Shown piece by piece: positions 22,294 to 30,145 of a DNA stretch of 64,000 nucleotides; positions within the stretch are counted from its first letter, which is position 1; every line of letters starts with the position of its first letter. This DNA comes from Planctomycetota bacterium (lineage in GTDB: Bacteria; Planctomycetota; UBA1135; GCA-002686595). Below the pieces are notes generated by a model. The model saw only the letters and a program-made list of their open reading frames with translations. It was not told where the DNA came from and did no database searches. The translations under genes and the position numbers were made by a program. The stretch is taken from NCBI GenBank assembly GCA_020638855.1, contig JACKHT010000007.1, positions 62,001 to 126,000 of the forward strand. Direction: 5' to 3'.

Positions 22294-24320
22294 AGATCGA
22301 CCGCCTGCGCAACATCGGCATCGCCGCCCACATCGATGCAGGCAAAACCACGCTCAGCGAGCGCATCCTGGTAGCCACGGGCAAGGAGCACCGCGTAGGC
22401 CGCGTGGACGAGGGCACGGCGGTGCTCGACTGGATGGAGGAAGAGCGCGAACGGGGGATCACGATCGCTTCGGCGGCCACCTGCGTGCCCTGGAAGGATG
22501 TGCTGATCCAGTTGATCGACACCCCGGGCCACGTGGACTTCACCATCGAAGTCGAGCGCTGCATGCGGGTTTTGGACGGAGGCGTGTTGGTGCTCGATGC
22601 GATCGAGGCGGTGCAGGCGCAAACCGACACGGTTTGGCGTCAAATGGCCCGTAGGGGGCTTCCCGTGCTGGCGTTCGTGAACAAGTGCGAGCGCTCGGGC
22701 GCGGATTTCTTGGGCGTGGCGGCCAAGGTTCGCGCGCGGCTTGGCATCCGGGCTGTGGCCGTTCAGTACCCCGTCGAAGAAGAGGGGCGGCTTGTGGGGA
22801 TGGCGGACCTCTTGGGCCGCACGATGGCCGTGCGCGAAGGGCAGGGGGAGCGCGTCGGCATGGCCTTGCCAGAACATGTGCGGGAAGAGGTCGAAGTGCT
22901 GCGGGTCGAATTGGTGGAAGCGTTGGCCGAAGAAGAGGTCGAGCTGCTCGAGGATGTCGTGGCCGGGCGCGAGCCCGAAGTCGAACGGTTGCATGCGGCC
23001 CTGCGGCGGGCGGTGCTTGCCCGGCGGTTGCTGCCGCTGTTTGGTGGCAGCGCTTTGCAGGGCCTCGGGGTGGCGGCCCTGCTCGATGGCATCCAGCGCT
23101 ATCTGCCTTCGCCCCTGGATCGTGGCGTGGTGCGCGGGGTCGACCCCAACGATGCGTCGCGCAGCCTGGAGCGCGAGCCCAGCGAGTCGGCGCCCTTGGC
23201 CGCGCTCGCTTTCAAGCTGATGGCCGACGAGCATGGGGATTCGACCCTGGTGCGCGTGTATTCGGGTTGCGTCGAGGAAGGCGGGCACGTGTACAACCCG
23301 CGCACCCAAAAGGGCTACCGCGTGCACGAAATCCGCCGCATGCATGCGGATCACTTCGAACGCCTGAGCCAGGCGGGGCCGGGCGACATCGTGGCGCTGC
23401 GCGGCCCCCATGGCATCGCCAGCGGGGACACCCTGTGCGCCAAGGATGCGCCCATCGTACTCGAGTCGTTGGAGGTGCCCGAGCCGGTCATCGCCCGGGT
23501 ACTCGAACCCCAAAACGCCGAGGAGCGCGATCGGTTGCGGTTGGCCTTGGCGCGCTTGACCCACGAAGATCTGGCCCTGCGCACGCGCGAACTCGAAAGT
23601 TCCGGGCAGTTCGTGCTCGAGGGCATGGGCAGCCTGCACTTGGAGATCCAGCTCGACCGGCTCAAGCGACGCTATCGGCTCGAGCCTCGCGTGGGGGCGC
23701 CCCAGGTCTCCTACCGCGAATGCTTGACCGGGCGCAGCGATGGCCAGGCGGATGTTCGCCTTGTGGTGGGGGGCAAGGAGATCGTTGGGCGGGTTCGGCT
23801 GCGGCTCTCCGGGGGCGGACAAGGGCCCCCGCGCGTGGGCTTCGCCACGGGGGTCGCCGCCCATCCCGAAATCGAAGAGGTGTTGCTCGCTGGCTTGGCC
23901 ACCGGGCCCCTCTTGGGCTACCCGCTCCTAGGGGCCCTGGTGGAGGTCTTGGAGGCCCACACCGAGGGCACGGAAGGGGTCCAAGCTTTGGTTCCAGCCG
24001 CCCGCAAAGCCCTAGAAAGCGCCCTGGAGGCCTGTCCAGCCGGGTACCTGGAGCCGCTGGTCGAGCTCGAGGTGACCGTTCCGGAGGAATTCCGGGGGGG
24101 CATCCTGGCAGATCTGGGGGCCCGCGGAGCGGAAATCGAGCTGGTTCAGTCGGACTTTGGGCACTGCCTGATCCGGGGGGCCGTGCCCCTGGCCGAGGTC
24201 TTTGACTATTCTACCGAGGTGCGTTCGCTCTCCCAGGGGCGGGCCACCTTCTCGATGCACCCCGCCGGGCACCGGGCGGTGGCGGCGGAAGTCCTCGGGG
24301 CTCGCGGTTTGGTGCTCTGA
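22290..24320 (+). CDS. Divergent elongation factor G-like translational GTPase
   Basis: A 676-residue protein starting at the GTG that overlaps the previous stop. It has all five EF-G domains in order. The G domain shows AHIDAGKT (residues 13-20), RGITI and DTPGHVDF, but the base-recognition motif is NKCE (131-134) instead of NKxD. Domain III has GMGSLHLEIQLDRLKRRY. Domain IV has lost both conserved tip loops: the GGRGQYG-type loop is missing and the YHDVDSSELAF-type loop reads HTEGTEGVQALV. Domain V (FRGGILADLGARGAEIE) is intact. It occupies the fusA position of the str operon. Whether it is the cell's translocase or a specialised paralogue cannot be decided from the window. Confidence 0.85.
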   Translation: MKIDRLRNIGIAAHIDAGKTTLSERILVATGKEHRVGRVDEGTAVLDWMEEERERGITIASAATCVPWKDVLIQLIDTPGHVDFTIEVERCMRVLDGGVLVLDAIEAVQAQTDTVWRQMARRGLPVLAFVNKCERSGADFLGVAAKVRARLGIRAVAVQYPVEEEGRLVGMADLLGRTMAVREGQGERVGMALPEHVREEVEVLRVELVEALAEEEVELLEDVVAGREPEVERLHAALRRAVLARRLLPLFGGSALQGLGVAALLDGIQRYLPSPLDRGVVRGVDPNDASRSLEREPSESAPLAALAFKLMADEHGDSTLVRVYSGCVEEGGHVYNPRTQKGYRVHEIRRMHADHFERLSQAGPGDIVALRGPHGIASGDTLCAKDAPIVLESLEVPEPVIARVLEPQNAEERDRLRLALARLTHEDLALRTRELESSGQFVLEGMGSLHLEIQLDRLKRRYRLEPRVGAPQVSYRECLTGRSDGQADVRLVVGGKEIVGRVRLRLSGGGQGPPRVGFATGVAAHPEIEEVLLAGLATGPLLGYPLLGALVEVLEAHTEGTEGVQALVPAARKALESALEACPAGYLEPLVELEVTVPEEFRGGILADLGARGAEIELVQSDFGHCLIRGAVPLAEVFDYSTEVRSLSQGRATFSMHPAGHRAVAAEVLGARGLVL

Positions 24321-24503
24321 TTTTCGCGACTCCGGGATCTTTGCTGGAGTCCTACCTAGGAGCGTGTCGCGAGCGGCGGAGCGCGCAATGGGTAGGGCGG
24401 CAGCGCGCGTGGTGGAGCGGGCCTGCTAGGATGGCGGAATCCGAAGTTTTTGCGGGTTTTTGCCCAAGAACGACGGATTCCTAGGAAATGTCGGTCGGCA
24501 CCG
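24321..24503. other. Spacer with weak hairpins before the S10 operon promoter
   Basis: A 6-bp hairpin (GACTCC 24328-24333 with GGAGTC 24346-24351) lies just after the EF-G-like stop. An inverted repeat (GGAATCCG 24436-24443 with CGGATTCC 24474-24481) with T-rich loop sequence lies closer to the promoter. Either could end transcription of the upstream operon. No gene is visible. Confidence 0.4.
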
Positions 24504-24532
24504 TTGACGCGCCCCCGGCTGGCGGGTATTTT
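24504..24532 (+). promoter_or_regulatory. Promoter of the S10 operon
   Basis: TTGACG (24504-24509), an exact 17-nt spacer, then TATTTT (24527-24532). It would start transcription near 24540, leaving a leader of about 150 nt before rpsJ. Confidence 0.7.
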
Positions 24533-24688
24533 CCTCGCCCTTGCCCAGCGCCCGGCTGGCTTCGACGATGCTCCCCAGCGCGTCGTCGGGAACCTTGCAG
24601 AATGTCTCTGCTCGGCAACCAAATGTCGGGAACTGGGTGGCGTTTGCCCCCCTCGGTGGGGGAAGGCTGCGTACCCCCCAAACCACAG

Positions 24689-24994
24689 ATGAGCGAGAAG
24701 ATTCAAATCCGGATGGAGGCCTACGACCACGAGGCACTCGACCAGTCGAGCCTTGAGATCGTGGAAACCGCCAAGCGCACGGGAGCCCGTGTTGCCGGCC
24801 CGATTCCCTTGCCCACCCGTATCGAGCGGTACACGGTTCTGCGTTCGCCCTTCATCGACAAGAAGTCGCGTGAGCAGTTCGAAATTCGCACCCACAAGCG
24901 CTTGATCTACATCTCCGAGCCCACCCCCCAAACGGTGGACTCGCTCAGCAGCCTGCACATGCCGGCTGGCGTGGAAATCCGTATCAAGGCCTAG
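24689..24994 (+). CDS. rpsJ: Ribosomal protein S10 (NusE)
   Basis: A 101-residue small-subunit protein that also binds NusB in antitermination. It has KIQIRMEAYDHEALDQS at the start, PLPTRIERYTVLRSPFIDKK in the long loop, and FEIRTHKRLIYI. The ATG at 24689 fits the family. The frame is open 67 codons further but unlike S10. It is followed by an unusually long, structured 226-nt gap before rplC. Confidence 0.97.
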   Translation: MSEKIQIRMEAYDHEALDQSSLEIVETAKRTGARVAGPIPLPTRIERYTVLRSPFIDKKSREQFEIRTHKRLIYISEPTPQTVDSLSSLHMPAGVEIRIKA

Positions 24995-25001
24995 CCTTGA
25001 G

Positions 25002-25017
25002 CGCCCCTCACGGGGCG
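25002..25017 (+). promoter_or_regulatory. Small hairpin after rpsJ
   Basis: CGCCCC (25002-25007) pairs with GGGGCG (25012-25017), loop TCAC, 8 nt after the rpsJ stop. Confidence 0.35.
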
Positions 25018-25057
25018 TGGGACATCCTCGTCCAATTCGACCGATAGCTCGTTCTAC

Positions 25058-25094
25058 AGCGACGGACTAGGGCCTTTGGCTCCTGTCGCTTTTT
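25058..25094 (+). terminator. Attenuator-like hairpin with T-run between rpsJ and rplC
   Basis: AGCGACGG (25058-25065) pairs with CTGTCGCT (25083-25090, one G-U) around an inner GCC/GGC hairpin. The stem is followed at once by T5 (25090-25094). This is the best intrinsic-terminator shape in the ribosomal cluster, and it sits inside an operon, so regulated termination is likely. Confidence 0.55.
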
Positions 25095-25147
25095 CAATCC
25101 CATCCTCCTCTGCCGCGTGGCTAAGCGTCGAGTCCCTAACGGGCTTC

Positions 25148-25174
25148 GGCCACCAGGACATCTTGTCCTTGGCC
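25148..25174 (+). promoter_or_regulatory. Strong hairpin in the rplC leader
   Basis: GGCCA/TGGCC and AGGACA/TGTCCT stems (25148-25174) stack around a 2-nt bulge and a TCT loop, making 11 pairs. GGCTAAG (25119-25125) can pair with CTTAGTC (25175-25181) around it. The result is a folded leader element 47 nt before the rplC start. Confidence 0.5.
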
Positions 25175-25220
25175 CTTAGTCGAACCGGCTGGAACCCACC
25201 CACTCAGAAACTCAAGGATC

Positions 25221-25859
25221 ATGACGCTGATCTTAGGGCGCAAAATAGGCATGACTCAGTACTTCGCTGAGGACGGCACCATCTTCGGATGCACCGTCCT
25301 GGAAGCGGGGCCCTGTGTCGTCATGCAGGTCCGCACTCCCGAGCGCGATGGCTACCACGCATTGCAGTGGGGCTTCGAGGATGTCAAGGAGAGCCGCGCG
25401 CGCAAACCCCAGCGGGTCGAAGCCGCCAAGCGCAACCTGGCCCCCAAGCGCGTGCTGCGCGAGGAACGCCTGGCTGCCGCCTCCGACAAGAATGTCGGGG
25501 ACGTGCGGGCTGCCGATGCCTTTGAAGTGGGGGACTTGGTCGATGTGGCCGCCACCACCAAGGGACGCGGTTTTGCCGGTACGATCAAGCGCCACGGCTT
25601 CCAGCGGGGTCCCAAGACCCACGGTTCGATGAACTATCGTCGCCCTGGCTCGATCGGTTCTTCCGCCTACCCGGCCCGGGTTATCAAGGGCAAGCGCATG
25701 TCGGGTCACTACGGCGCCAAGCGCCATACGACCAAGAACTTGCAAGTGGTGCGCATCGACAACGAGCGTGGTTTGTTGTTCGTGCGGGGTGCCGTTCCCG
25801 GCCACCGCGGTTCCCTCGTTGAAATCAAGACCGCCCGCACGGGTGTGAAGAAGGGCTGA
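25221..25859 (+). CDS. rplC: Ribosomal protein L3
   Basis: A 212-residue protein beginning LILGRKIGMTQYFAEDG. It has the peptidyl-transferase-proximal loop segment FQRGPKTHGSMNYRRPGSIG and then RMSGHYGAKRHTTKNLQVV. L3 starts 50S assembly. The ATG at 25221 has AAGGA 5 nt upstream. It ends 4 nt before rplD. Confidence 0.97.
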   Translation: MTLILGRKIGMTQYFAEDGTIFGCTVLEAGPCVVMQVRTPERDGYHALQWGFEDVKESRARKPQRVEAAKRNLAPKRVLREERLAAASDKNVGDVRAADAFEVGDLVDVAATTKGRGFAGTIKRHGFQRGPKTHGSMNYRRPGSIGSSAYPARVIKGKRMSGHYGAKRHTTKNLQVVRIDNERGLLFVRGAVPGHRGSLVEIKTARTGVKKG

Positions 25860-25863
25860 TCCA

Positions 25864-26523
25864 ATGCAGGTCAAAAGCTACAAAGCGGGCAACGTAGGCG
25901 AAGTCGAATTCGACACCACCGCCTTCGGTGAACAGGTGCTCTACCGCACCCTCAAGGACGCCGTGGTCATGTACCAGGCGAACAAGCGCCAAGGAACCGC
26001 GGCCACCCGTGGTCGTTCCGTGGTGCGGGGCAGCAACAAGAAGCCCTACAAGCAGAAACACACCGGGCGCGCCCGCGCCGGTGACCGCAAGTCGCCCATC
26101 TGGCGTGGTGGTGGTACGGTCTTCGGTCCGCACCCCCGCGATTTCTCCTACCACATGCCGATCAAAGCCCGGCGCGTTGCCCTGCGCAGCGCCCTGGCCG
26201 GCAAGCTGGCCGATGGGGAAGTGGTGATCGCCGACCTGGCCGGATTCGGTTCGCCCAGCTCGAAGGACGCCCGCCGCATCCTCGCCACCCTGGGGTCGCC
26301 CCGCCGCGCGTGCATCGTGACCGCGGACAACGACACCAACGTGTACAAGTCCTTCCGGAACTTCCCGGGGGTCAACGTCCGCCCCGCTTCCGACCTATGC
26401 GCGCTCGATGTCATCGCCGGTGGCTTGATCATCGCCGAGCAGGGCGCCCTGGACAAAGTGGCCGCCCGCGTGGGTCGCGCGGCTGTTTCCAAGAACCAAT
26501 CTGACGCTGGAGGCACCCTGTGA
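25864..26523 (+). CDS. rplD: Ribosomal protein L4
   Basis: A 219-residue exit-tunnel protein with GNVGEVEFDTTAFGEQV at the start and the tunnel loop GRSVVRGSNKKPYKQKHTGR followed by SPIWRGGGTVFGP. In E. coli L4 is the autogenous repressor of the S10 operon. The structured rpsJ-rplC gap would be a plausible target here, although that is inference. Its TGA overlaps the rplW GTG. Confidence 0.97.
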   Translation: MQVKSYKAGNVGEVEFDTTAFGEQVLYRTLKDAVVMYQANKRQGTAATRGRSVVRGSNKKPYKQKHTGRARAGDRKSPIWRGGGTVFGPHPRDFSYHMPIKARRVALRSALAGKLADGEVVIADLAGFGSPSSKDARRILATLGSPRRACIVTADNDTNVYKSFRNFPGVNVRPASDLCALDVIAGGLIIAEQGALDKVAARVGRAAVSKNQSDAGGTL

Positions 26524-26840
26524 GCCCGTCCGCTGAAAAGAACCGGTCCGATACAAACATGGACCGCTACTACCGCCTGACCCAGCACCCGTTGCTGACG
26601 GAAAAGGGCTCCGACGACATCCACCAGCGCAACGCGTACCACTTCCGCGTTCCTGCGGATGCGGGCAAGGTGGAGATCCGCCAAGCCGTTCAGAAGGTCT
26701 TCAACGTGCGCGTGAACTCGGTCAACACCGTTCACGTGCGTGGCAAGGTTCGCCGCCGCGGTTATGCGGTGGGGGCCAAGCCCGATTGGAAGAAGGCCAT
26801 TGTGACCTTGCACCCTGAGGACGCCCTGGACGTCTTCTAG
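26520..26840 (+). CDS. rplW: Ribosomal protein L23
   Basis: A 106-residue tunnel-exit protein and docking site for SRP and trigger factor. It shows LTQHPLLTEKGSDD and FNVRVNSVNTVHVRGKVRR. I use the GTG at 26520, which overlaps the rplD stop and has GGAGG 6 nt upstream. An ATG at 26559 would give a more usual 93-residue protein but lacks a ribosome binding site. Confidence 0.92.
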   Translation: MSPSAEKNRSDTNMDRYYRLTQHPLLTEKGSDDIHQRNAYHFRVPADAGKVEIRQAVQKVFNVRVNSVNTVHVRGKVRRRGYAVGAKPDWKKAIVTLHPEDALDVF

Positions 26841-26874
26841 TCCCAAATCACCCAAACGACAAAGAAGCCAAGCC

Positions 26875-27705
26875 ATGGGTATTCGCAAGTACAAGCCGAC
26901 TTCCGCAGGTCGCCGTCACGGCAGCGTGCTCGATTACGTCGAGATCACGAAGACCACCCCCGAGAAGTCCCTGCTCAAGCCGATCAAGCGGACCGGCGGG
27001 CGGAACAACCACGGACACATCACCGCCCGTCACCGTGGGGGTGGACACAAGCGCATGTATCGAGTGATCGATTTCAAGCGCAACAAGGACGGCGTGCCGG
27101 CCAAGGTCCACTCGATCGAGTACGACCCCAACCGCACCTGCTTCATCGCACTCCTGCACTACGCCGACGGCGCCAAGTCCTACATCTTGGCTCCCATTGG
27201 TCTGCAAGTGGGCCAGACGATCCTTTCCGGCCCCACGGCCGAGCCGGATCCCGGCAACTCCATGAAGCTGGCCGACATCCCCGTCGGTGTGCAAATCCAC
27301 AACGTCGAGTTGATGCCCGGTAAGGGCGCCCAACTCTGCCGTTCCGCTGGCTGCAGTGCCCAACTGCAAGCCCGTGAAGGTGCCTACGCCGTGGTGCTGT
27401 TGCCATCGGGCGAACTGCGTCGCGTGCACGTTTCCTGCCGTGCCTCGATTGGCCGATTGGGAAACACCGACCACCAGAACGTCAAGCTGGGCAAGGCGGG
27501 ACGCAAGCGCCACTTGGGCCGTCGTCCCCATGTTCGTGGTACCGCCATGAACCCCGTCGATCACCCCATGGGTGGTGGCGAGGGGCGTACCGCGGGGGGT
27601 CGTCACCCCTGCTCTCCGAGTGGTGTGCTGGCCAAGGGCGGCCGCACCCGTCGCCGTAATCACCCGACCGATGCCTTCATCATCCGCCGTCGTAAGAAGC
27701 GCTAA
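26875..27705 (+). CDS. rplB: Ribosomal protein L2
   Basis: A 276-residue core large-subunit protein. Key segments are GRNNHGHITARHRGGGHKRM and the C-terminal HPMGGGEGRTAGGRHPCSPS, with the histidine region needed for peptidyl transfer and subunit joining. Length and ends are normal. It ends 5 nt before rpsS. Confidence 0.98.
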   Translation: MGIRKYKPTSAGRRHGSVLDYVEITKTTPEKSLLKPIKRTGGRNNHGHITARHRGGGHKRMYRVIDFKRNKDGVPAKVHSIEYDPNRTCFIALLHYADGAKSYILAPIGLQVGQTILSGPTAEPDPGNSMKLADIPVGVQIHNVELMPGKGAQLCRSAGCSAQLQAREGAYAVVLLPSGELRRVHVSCRASIGRLGNTDHQNVKLGKAGRKRHLGRRPHVRGTAMNPVDHPMGGGEGRTAGGRHPCSPSGVLAKGGRTRRRNHPTDAFIIRRRKKR

Positions 27706-27710
27706 CCACT

Positions 27711-27992
27711 ATGTCTCGTAGCATCAAAAAGGGTCCCTACGTCGACCCCAAGCTGGCCAAAAAGGTCGACAAGCAGATCGCCGCAGGCAGCAAGAGCCCC
27801 ATCACCACGTGGGCCCGTGCATGCACCGTGACCCCCGACTTTGTCGGATTCATTTTCAACGTCCACGACGGTCGCAAGCACGTGAAAGTGCAGATCACCG
27901 AGGACATGGTCGGACACAAGCTGGGTGAGTTTGCTCCCACCCGCCAATTCCGTGGCCACACCAACAAGAAGGAAGCCCAGAAGAGTCGCTAG
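27711..27992 (+). CDS. rpsS: Ribosomal protein S19
   Basis: A 93-residue head protein that pairs with S13 near the A-site tRNA. It starts MSRSIKKGPYVDPKL and ends with GEFAPTRQFRGHTNKKEAQ. The normal S10-operon position between L2 and L22 and the short 9-nt gap from its stop to the TTG at 28002 support co-translation. Confidence 0.97.
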   Translation: MSRSIKKGPYVDPKLAKKVDKQIAAGSKSPITTWARACTVTPDFVGFIFNVHDGRKHVKVQITEDMVGHKLGEFAPTRQFRGHTNKKEAQKSR

Positions 27993-28016
27993 GCCTAGCC
28001 CTTGACAGGTATCACC

Positions 28017-28388
28017 ATGATGGAAGCAGATTCTTACTCCGCCAAGCACCGCTACGCGCGCATCACTGCGCGTAAGGCGCGGCTCGTGGCCGACCAAATC
28101 CGCGGACGCAACTGCAACGAAGCGCTCGAGCTCCTCGAGTTTGCTCCGCAGCGCGCTGCCGCCTTCTACAAGAAGGTGGTCCAGAGCGCCGTTGCCAACG
28201 CCTCCCAGGACGAAAACGTCAACGTCAACCGGCTCTACATCAGTGGCTGCCAGGCGGACGAGGGGCCGATGCTCAACGGTCGTTTGCGTTGGCGTCCGGG
28301 CCCGCAAGGGCGCGCCATGCCCTTCGCCAAGAAAACCAGTCACCTGACGGTCATCGTTCGGGAACGCAACCAGGGAGGGGATCTCTAG
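28017..28388 (+). CDS. rplV: Ribosomal protein L22
   Basis: A 123-residue exit-tunnel protein. It has KHRYARITARKARLVADQIR, the conserved VNVNRLYISGCQADEGPML, and the tunnel hairpin LRWRPGPQGRAMPFAKKTSH. I use the ATG at 28017 because AGGT precedes it at the right distance. A TTG at 28002 in the same frame would add five residues. Confidence 0.94.
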   Translation: MMEADSYSAKHRYARITARKARLVADQIRGRNCNEALELLEFAPQRAAAFYKKVVQSAVANASQDENVNVNRLYISGCQADEGPMLNGRLRWRPGPQGRAMPFAKKTSHLTVIVRERNQGGDL

Positions 28389-28404
28389 ATCCTTCGAACA
28401 ACCT

Positions 28405-29163
28405 ATGGGACAAAAAATCCACCCGACTGGGTACCGCATCGGCAACATTGAGCCGTGGTCTTCCCGCTGGCACGGCGGCAAGCGCAACTTCGCCAAGTTC
28501 TTGTTGCAAGACAAGAAGGTGCGCGAGCACATCATGAAGGAGTACGGCTCCGCCGGCATCCCGCGCATCGAGATCGAGCGCACCGCCGACGCTGTCAACG
28601 CCGTGATCTACACCGCCCGTCCGGGCGTGTTGGTGGGGCGCAAGGGGATCCGGATCGACCAACTCAAGGCTGAGTTGCAAGCGATCTGCGGGATCACCGT
28701 GCACTTGACCATCCACGAGGTGAAGCGCCCGGAAATGTCCGCCAACTTGGTGGCCGAGAACATCGCCGACCAGCTGCGTCGCCGCATGGGTTTCCGTCGG
28801 GCAGTCAAGAAAGCCATCCAGACCACGATCCAGGCCGGTGCCCAAGGCATCAAGGTCCAAATCTCGGGTCGTCTGGGCGGTGCGGAGATGGCCCGCGTGC
28901 TCTCCGAGCGCGAAGGTCGCGTGCCGCTCTCGACCCTGCAGGCCAACGTGGAATACGGCTTCTCCGAAGCCTTGACCACCTACGGCAAGATCGGGGTCAA
29001 GGTTTGGATTTACAAGGGTGACATCGATCGCGGCAAGCAGATCGATTACCGCGCCCTTTCCGCCCAGGGCGGTCGATTTGAGCGCAGCGCGGGTGGGGGA
29101 CGTGGTCCCCGCCGCGGTGGTCGCGGACGAGGTGGTTCCCAGGGAGGCGGCGGCCGCCAGTAG
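28405..29163 (+). CDS. rpsC: Ribosomal protein S3
   Basis: A 252-residue protein. The N-terminus is GQKIHPTGYRIGN, and a KH domain with VGRKGIRIDQLKAEL at about residues 72-86 lines the mRNA entry channel. The C-terminal S3 domain has SGRLGGAEMARVLSEREGRV. The last 28 residues are almost only Gly and Arg (GGGRGPRRGGRGRGG), an RGG-type tail that could add RNA-binding affinity. Confidence 0.97.
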   Translation: MGQKIHPTGYRIGNIEPWSSRWHGGKRNFAKFLLQDKKVREHIMKEYGSAGIPRIEIERTADAVNAVIYTARPGVLVGRKGIRIDQLKAELQAICGITVHLTIHEVKRPEMSANLVAENIADQLRRRMGFRRAVKKAIQTTIQAGAQGIKVQISGRLGGAEMARVLSEREGRVPLSTLQANVEYGFSEALTTYGKIGVKVWIYKGDIDRGKQIDYRALSAQGGRFERSAGGGRGPRRGGRGRGGSQGGGGRQ

Positions 29164-29183
29164 GCGCCCAAAGGAGATTCGCT

Positions 29184-29603
29184 ATGGCGTACATGCCCAA
29201 AAAAGTACAGCACCGCAAGGTGTTCAAAGGCCGCATCCGAGGCTTTGCCTCCCGTGGCAACCGGGTCGTCTTTGGGGACTACGGTCTCCAAGCCCTCGAC
29301 GCGGGACGCATCACCGGCCGTCAGTTGGAAGCGAGCCGTATCGCCGCCAACCGTGCTACCCAAGGTGCCGCTAAGATTTGGATCCGGGCCTTCCCGGACC
29401 GTCCGATCTCTTCGAAGCCCGCGGAAACGCGGATGGGTAAGGGTAAGGGTGATCTGGACTACTGGGCCGCCATCGTGCGCCCCGGCACCATCCTGTTCGA
29501 GCTGGGCAACGTCACCGAAGAAAAGGCCAAGCTGGCCTTCAAGCGGATTGCCCACAAGATGCCCATCAAAGTCCGCATGGTGAAGCGCCTGCCCACCACC
29601 TAG
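29184..29603 (+). CDS. rplP: Ribosomal protein L16
   Basis: A 139-residue central-protuberance protein that helps position A-site tRNA. It starts MAYMPKKVQHRKVFKG, has GLQALDAGRITGRQLEASR, and the tip loop ETRMGKGKGDLDYWAAIV. AGGAG lies 7 nt before the ATG. Normal spc/S10 order continues with rpmC. Confidence 0.97.
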   Translation: MAYMPKKVQHRKVFKGRIRGFASRGNRVVFGDYGLQALDAGRITGRQLEASRIAANRATQGAAKIWIRAFPDRPISSKPAETRMGKGKGDLDYWAAIVRPGTILFELGNVTEEKAKLAFKRIAHKMPIKVRMVKRLPTT

Positions 29604-29627
29604 GCCTACGGAATCCGGAGACCAACG

Positions 29628-29843
29628 ATGAAGATCGAAGAAGTGCGAAGCAAGACCAACGACGAGCTGGATTTCGACATGGGCAACATGAAGAAAGAGC
29701 TGTTCGATTTGCGGTTCAAATCAGCGACCAGTGGTGTGAAGAGCACCGCCCAAATCAACATCCTGCGGCGCTCGATCGCCCGGGTAGAGACCATCCTGCA
29801 TGAGCGTGCCCTCGGCATTCGCGGAGAGGAGCCCAAGAACTAA
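29628..29843 (+). CDS. rpmC: Ribosomal protein L29
   Basis: A 71-residue two-helix protein at the tunnel exit, with EEVRSKTNDELDFDMGNMKK and the second helix QINILRRSIARVETILHER. Its stop shares the A of the next start codon (TAATG), so rpmC and rpsQ are translationally coupled. Confidence 0.94.
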   Translation: MKIEEVRSKTNDELDFDMGNMKKELFDLRFKSATSGVKSTAQINILRRSIARVETILHERALGIRGEEPKN

Positions 29844-30145
29844 TGTCCGACCAACAGCAACAAGCCAGCGACGAGCGCAACGCCCGCCGAATCATCACGG
29901 GAGTCGTTTCCAGCGACAAGATGGACCAGACCATCGCCGTGGTCGTCGAGCGCATGCTCAAGCACCCCAAGTACGGCAAGTACCTTCGGCGCCACAGCAA
30001 GGTCTACGCCCACGATCCCAAGAACGAAGCCCACATGGGCGACACCGTGGAGATCATGGAGTGCCGGCCCATGTCCAAACTCAAGCGCTACCGCTTGATC
30101 CAAGTGACCAATAAGGCCGTGCTGCCGATGGGAGAAATCCAATGA
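29843..30145 (+). CDS. rpsQ: Ribosomal protein S17
   Basis: A 100-residue OB-fold protein, about 15 longer than the E. coli form because of a polar N-terminal stretch (SDQQQQASDERNAR). The core has GVVSSDKMDQTIAVVVERML, HPKYGKYLRRHSKVYAHD and ECRPMSKLKRYRL. Its end overlaps rplN by 4 nt (ATGA). Confidence 0.95.
   Translation: MSDQQQQASDERNARRIITGVVSSDKMDQTIAVVVERMLKHPKYGKYLRRHSKVYAHDPKNEAHMGDTVEIMECRPMSKLKRYRLIQVTNKAVLPMGEIQ

Noticed and set aside
28002..28030. TTGACA at 28002 as an internal promoter before rplV
   Set aside because: The sequence 17 nt downstream (AGCAGA) is not a -10 box, and the gene is inside a tightly packed operon.
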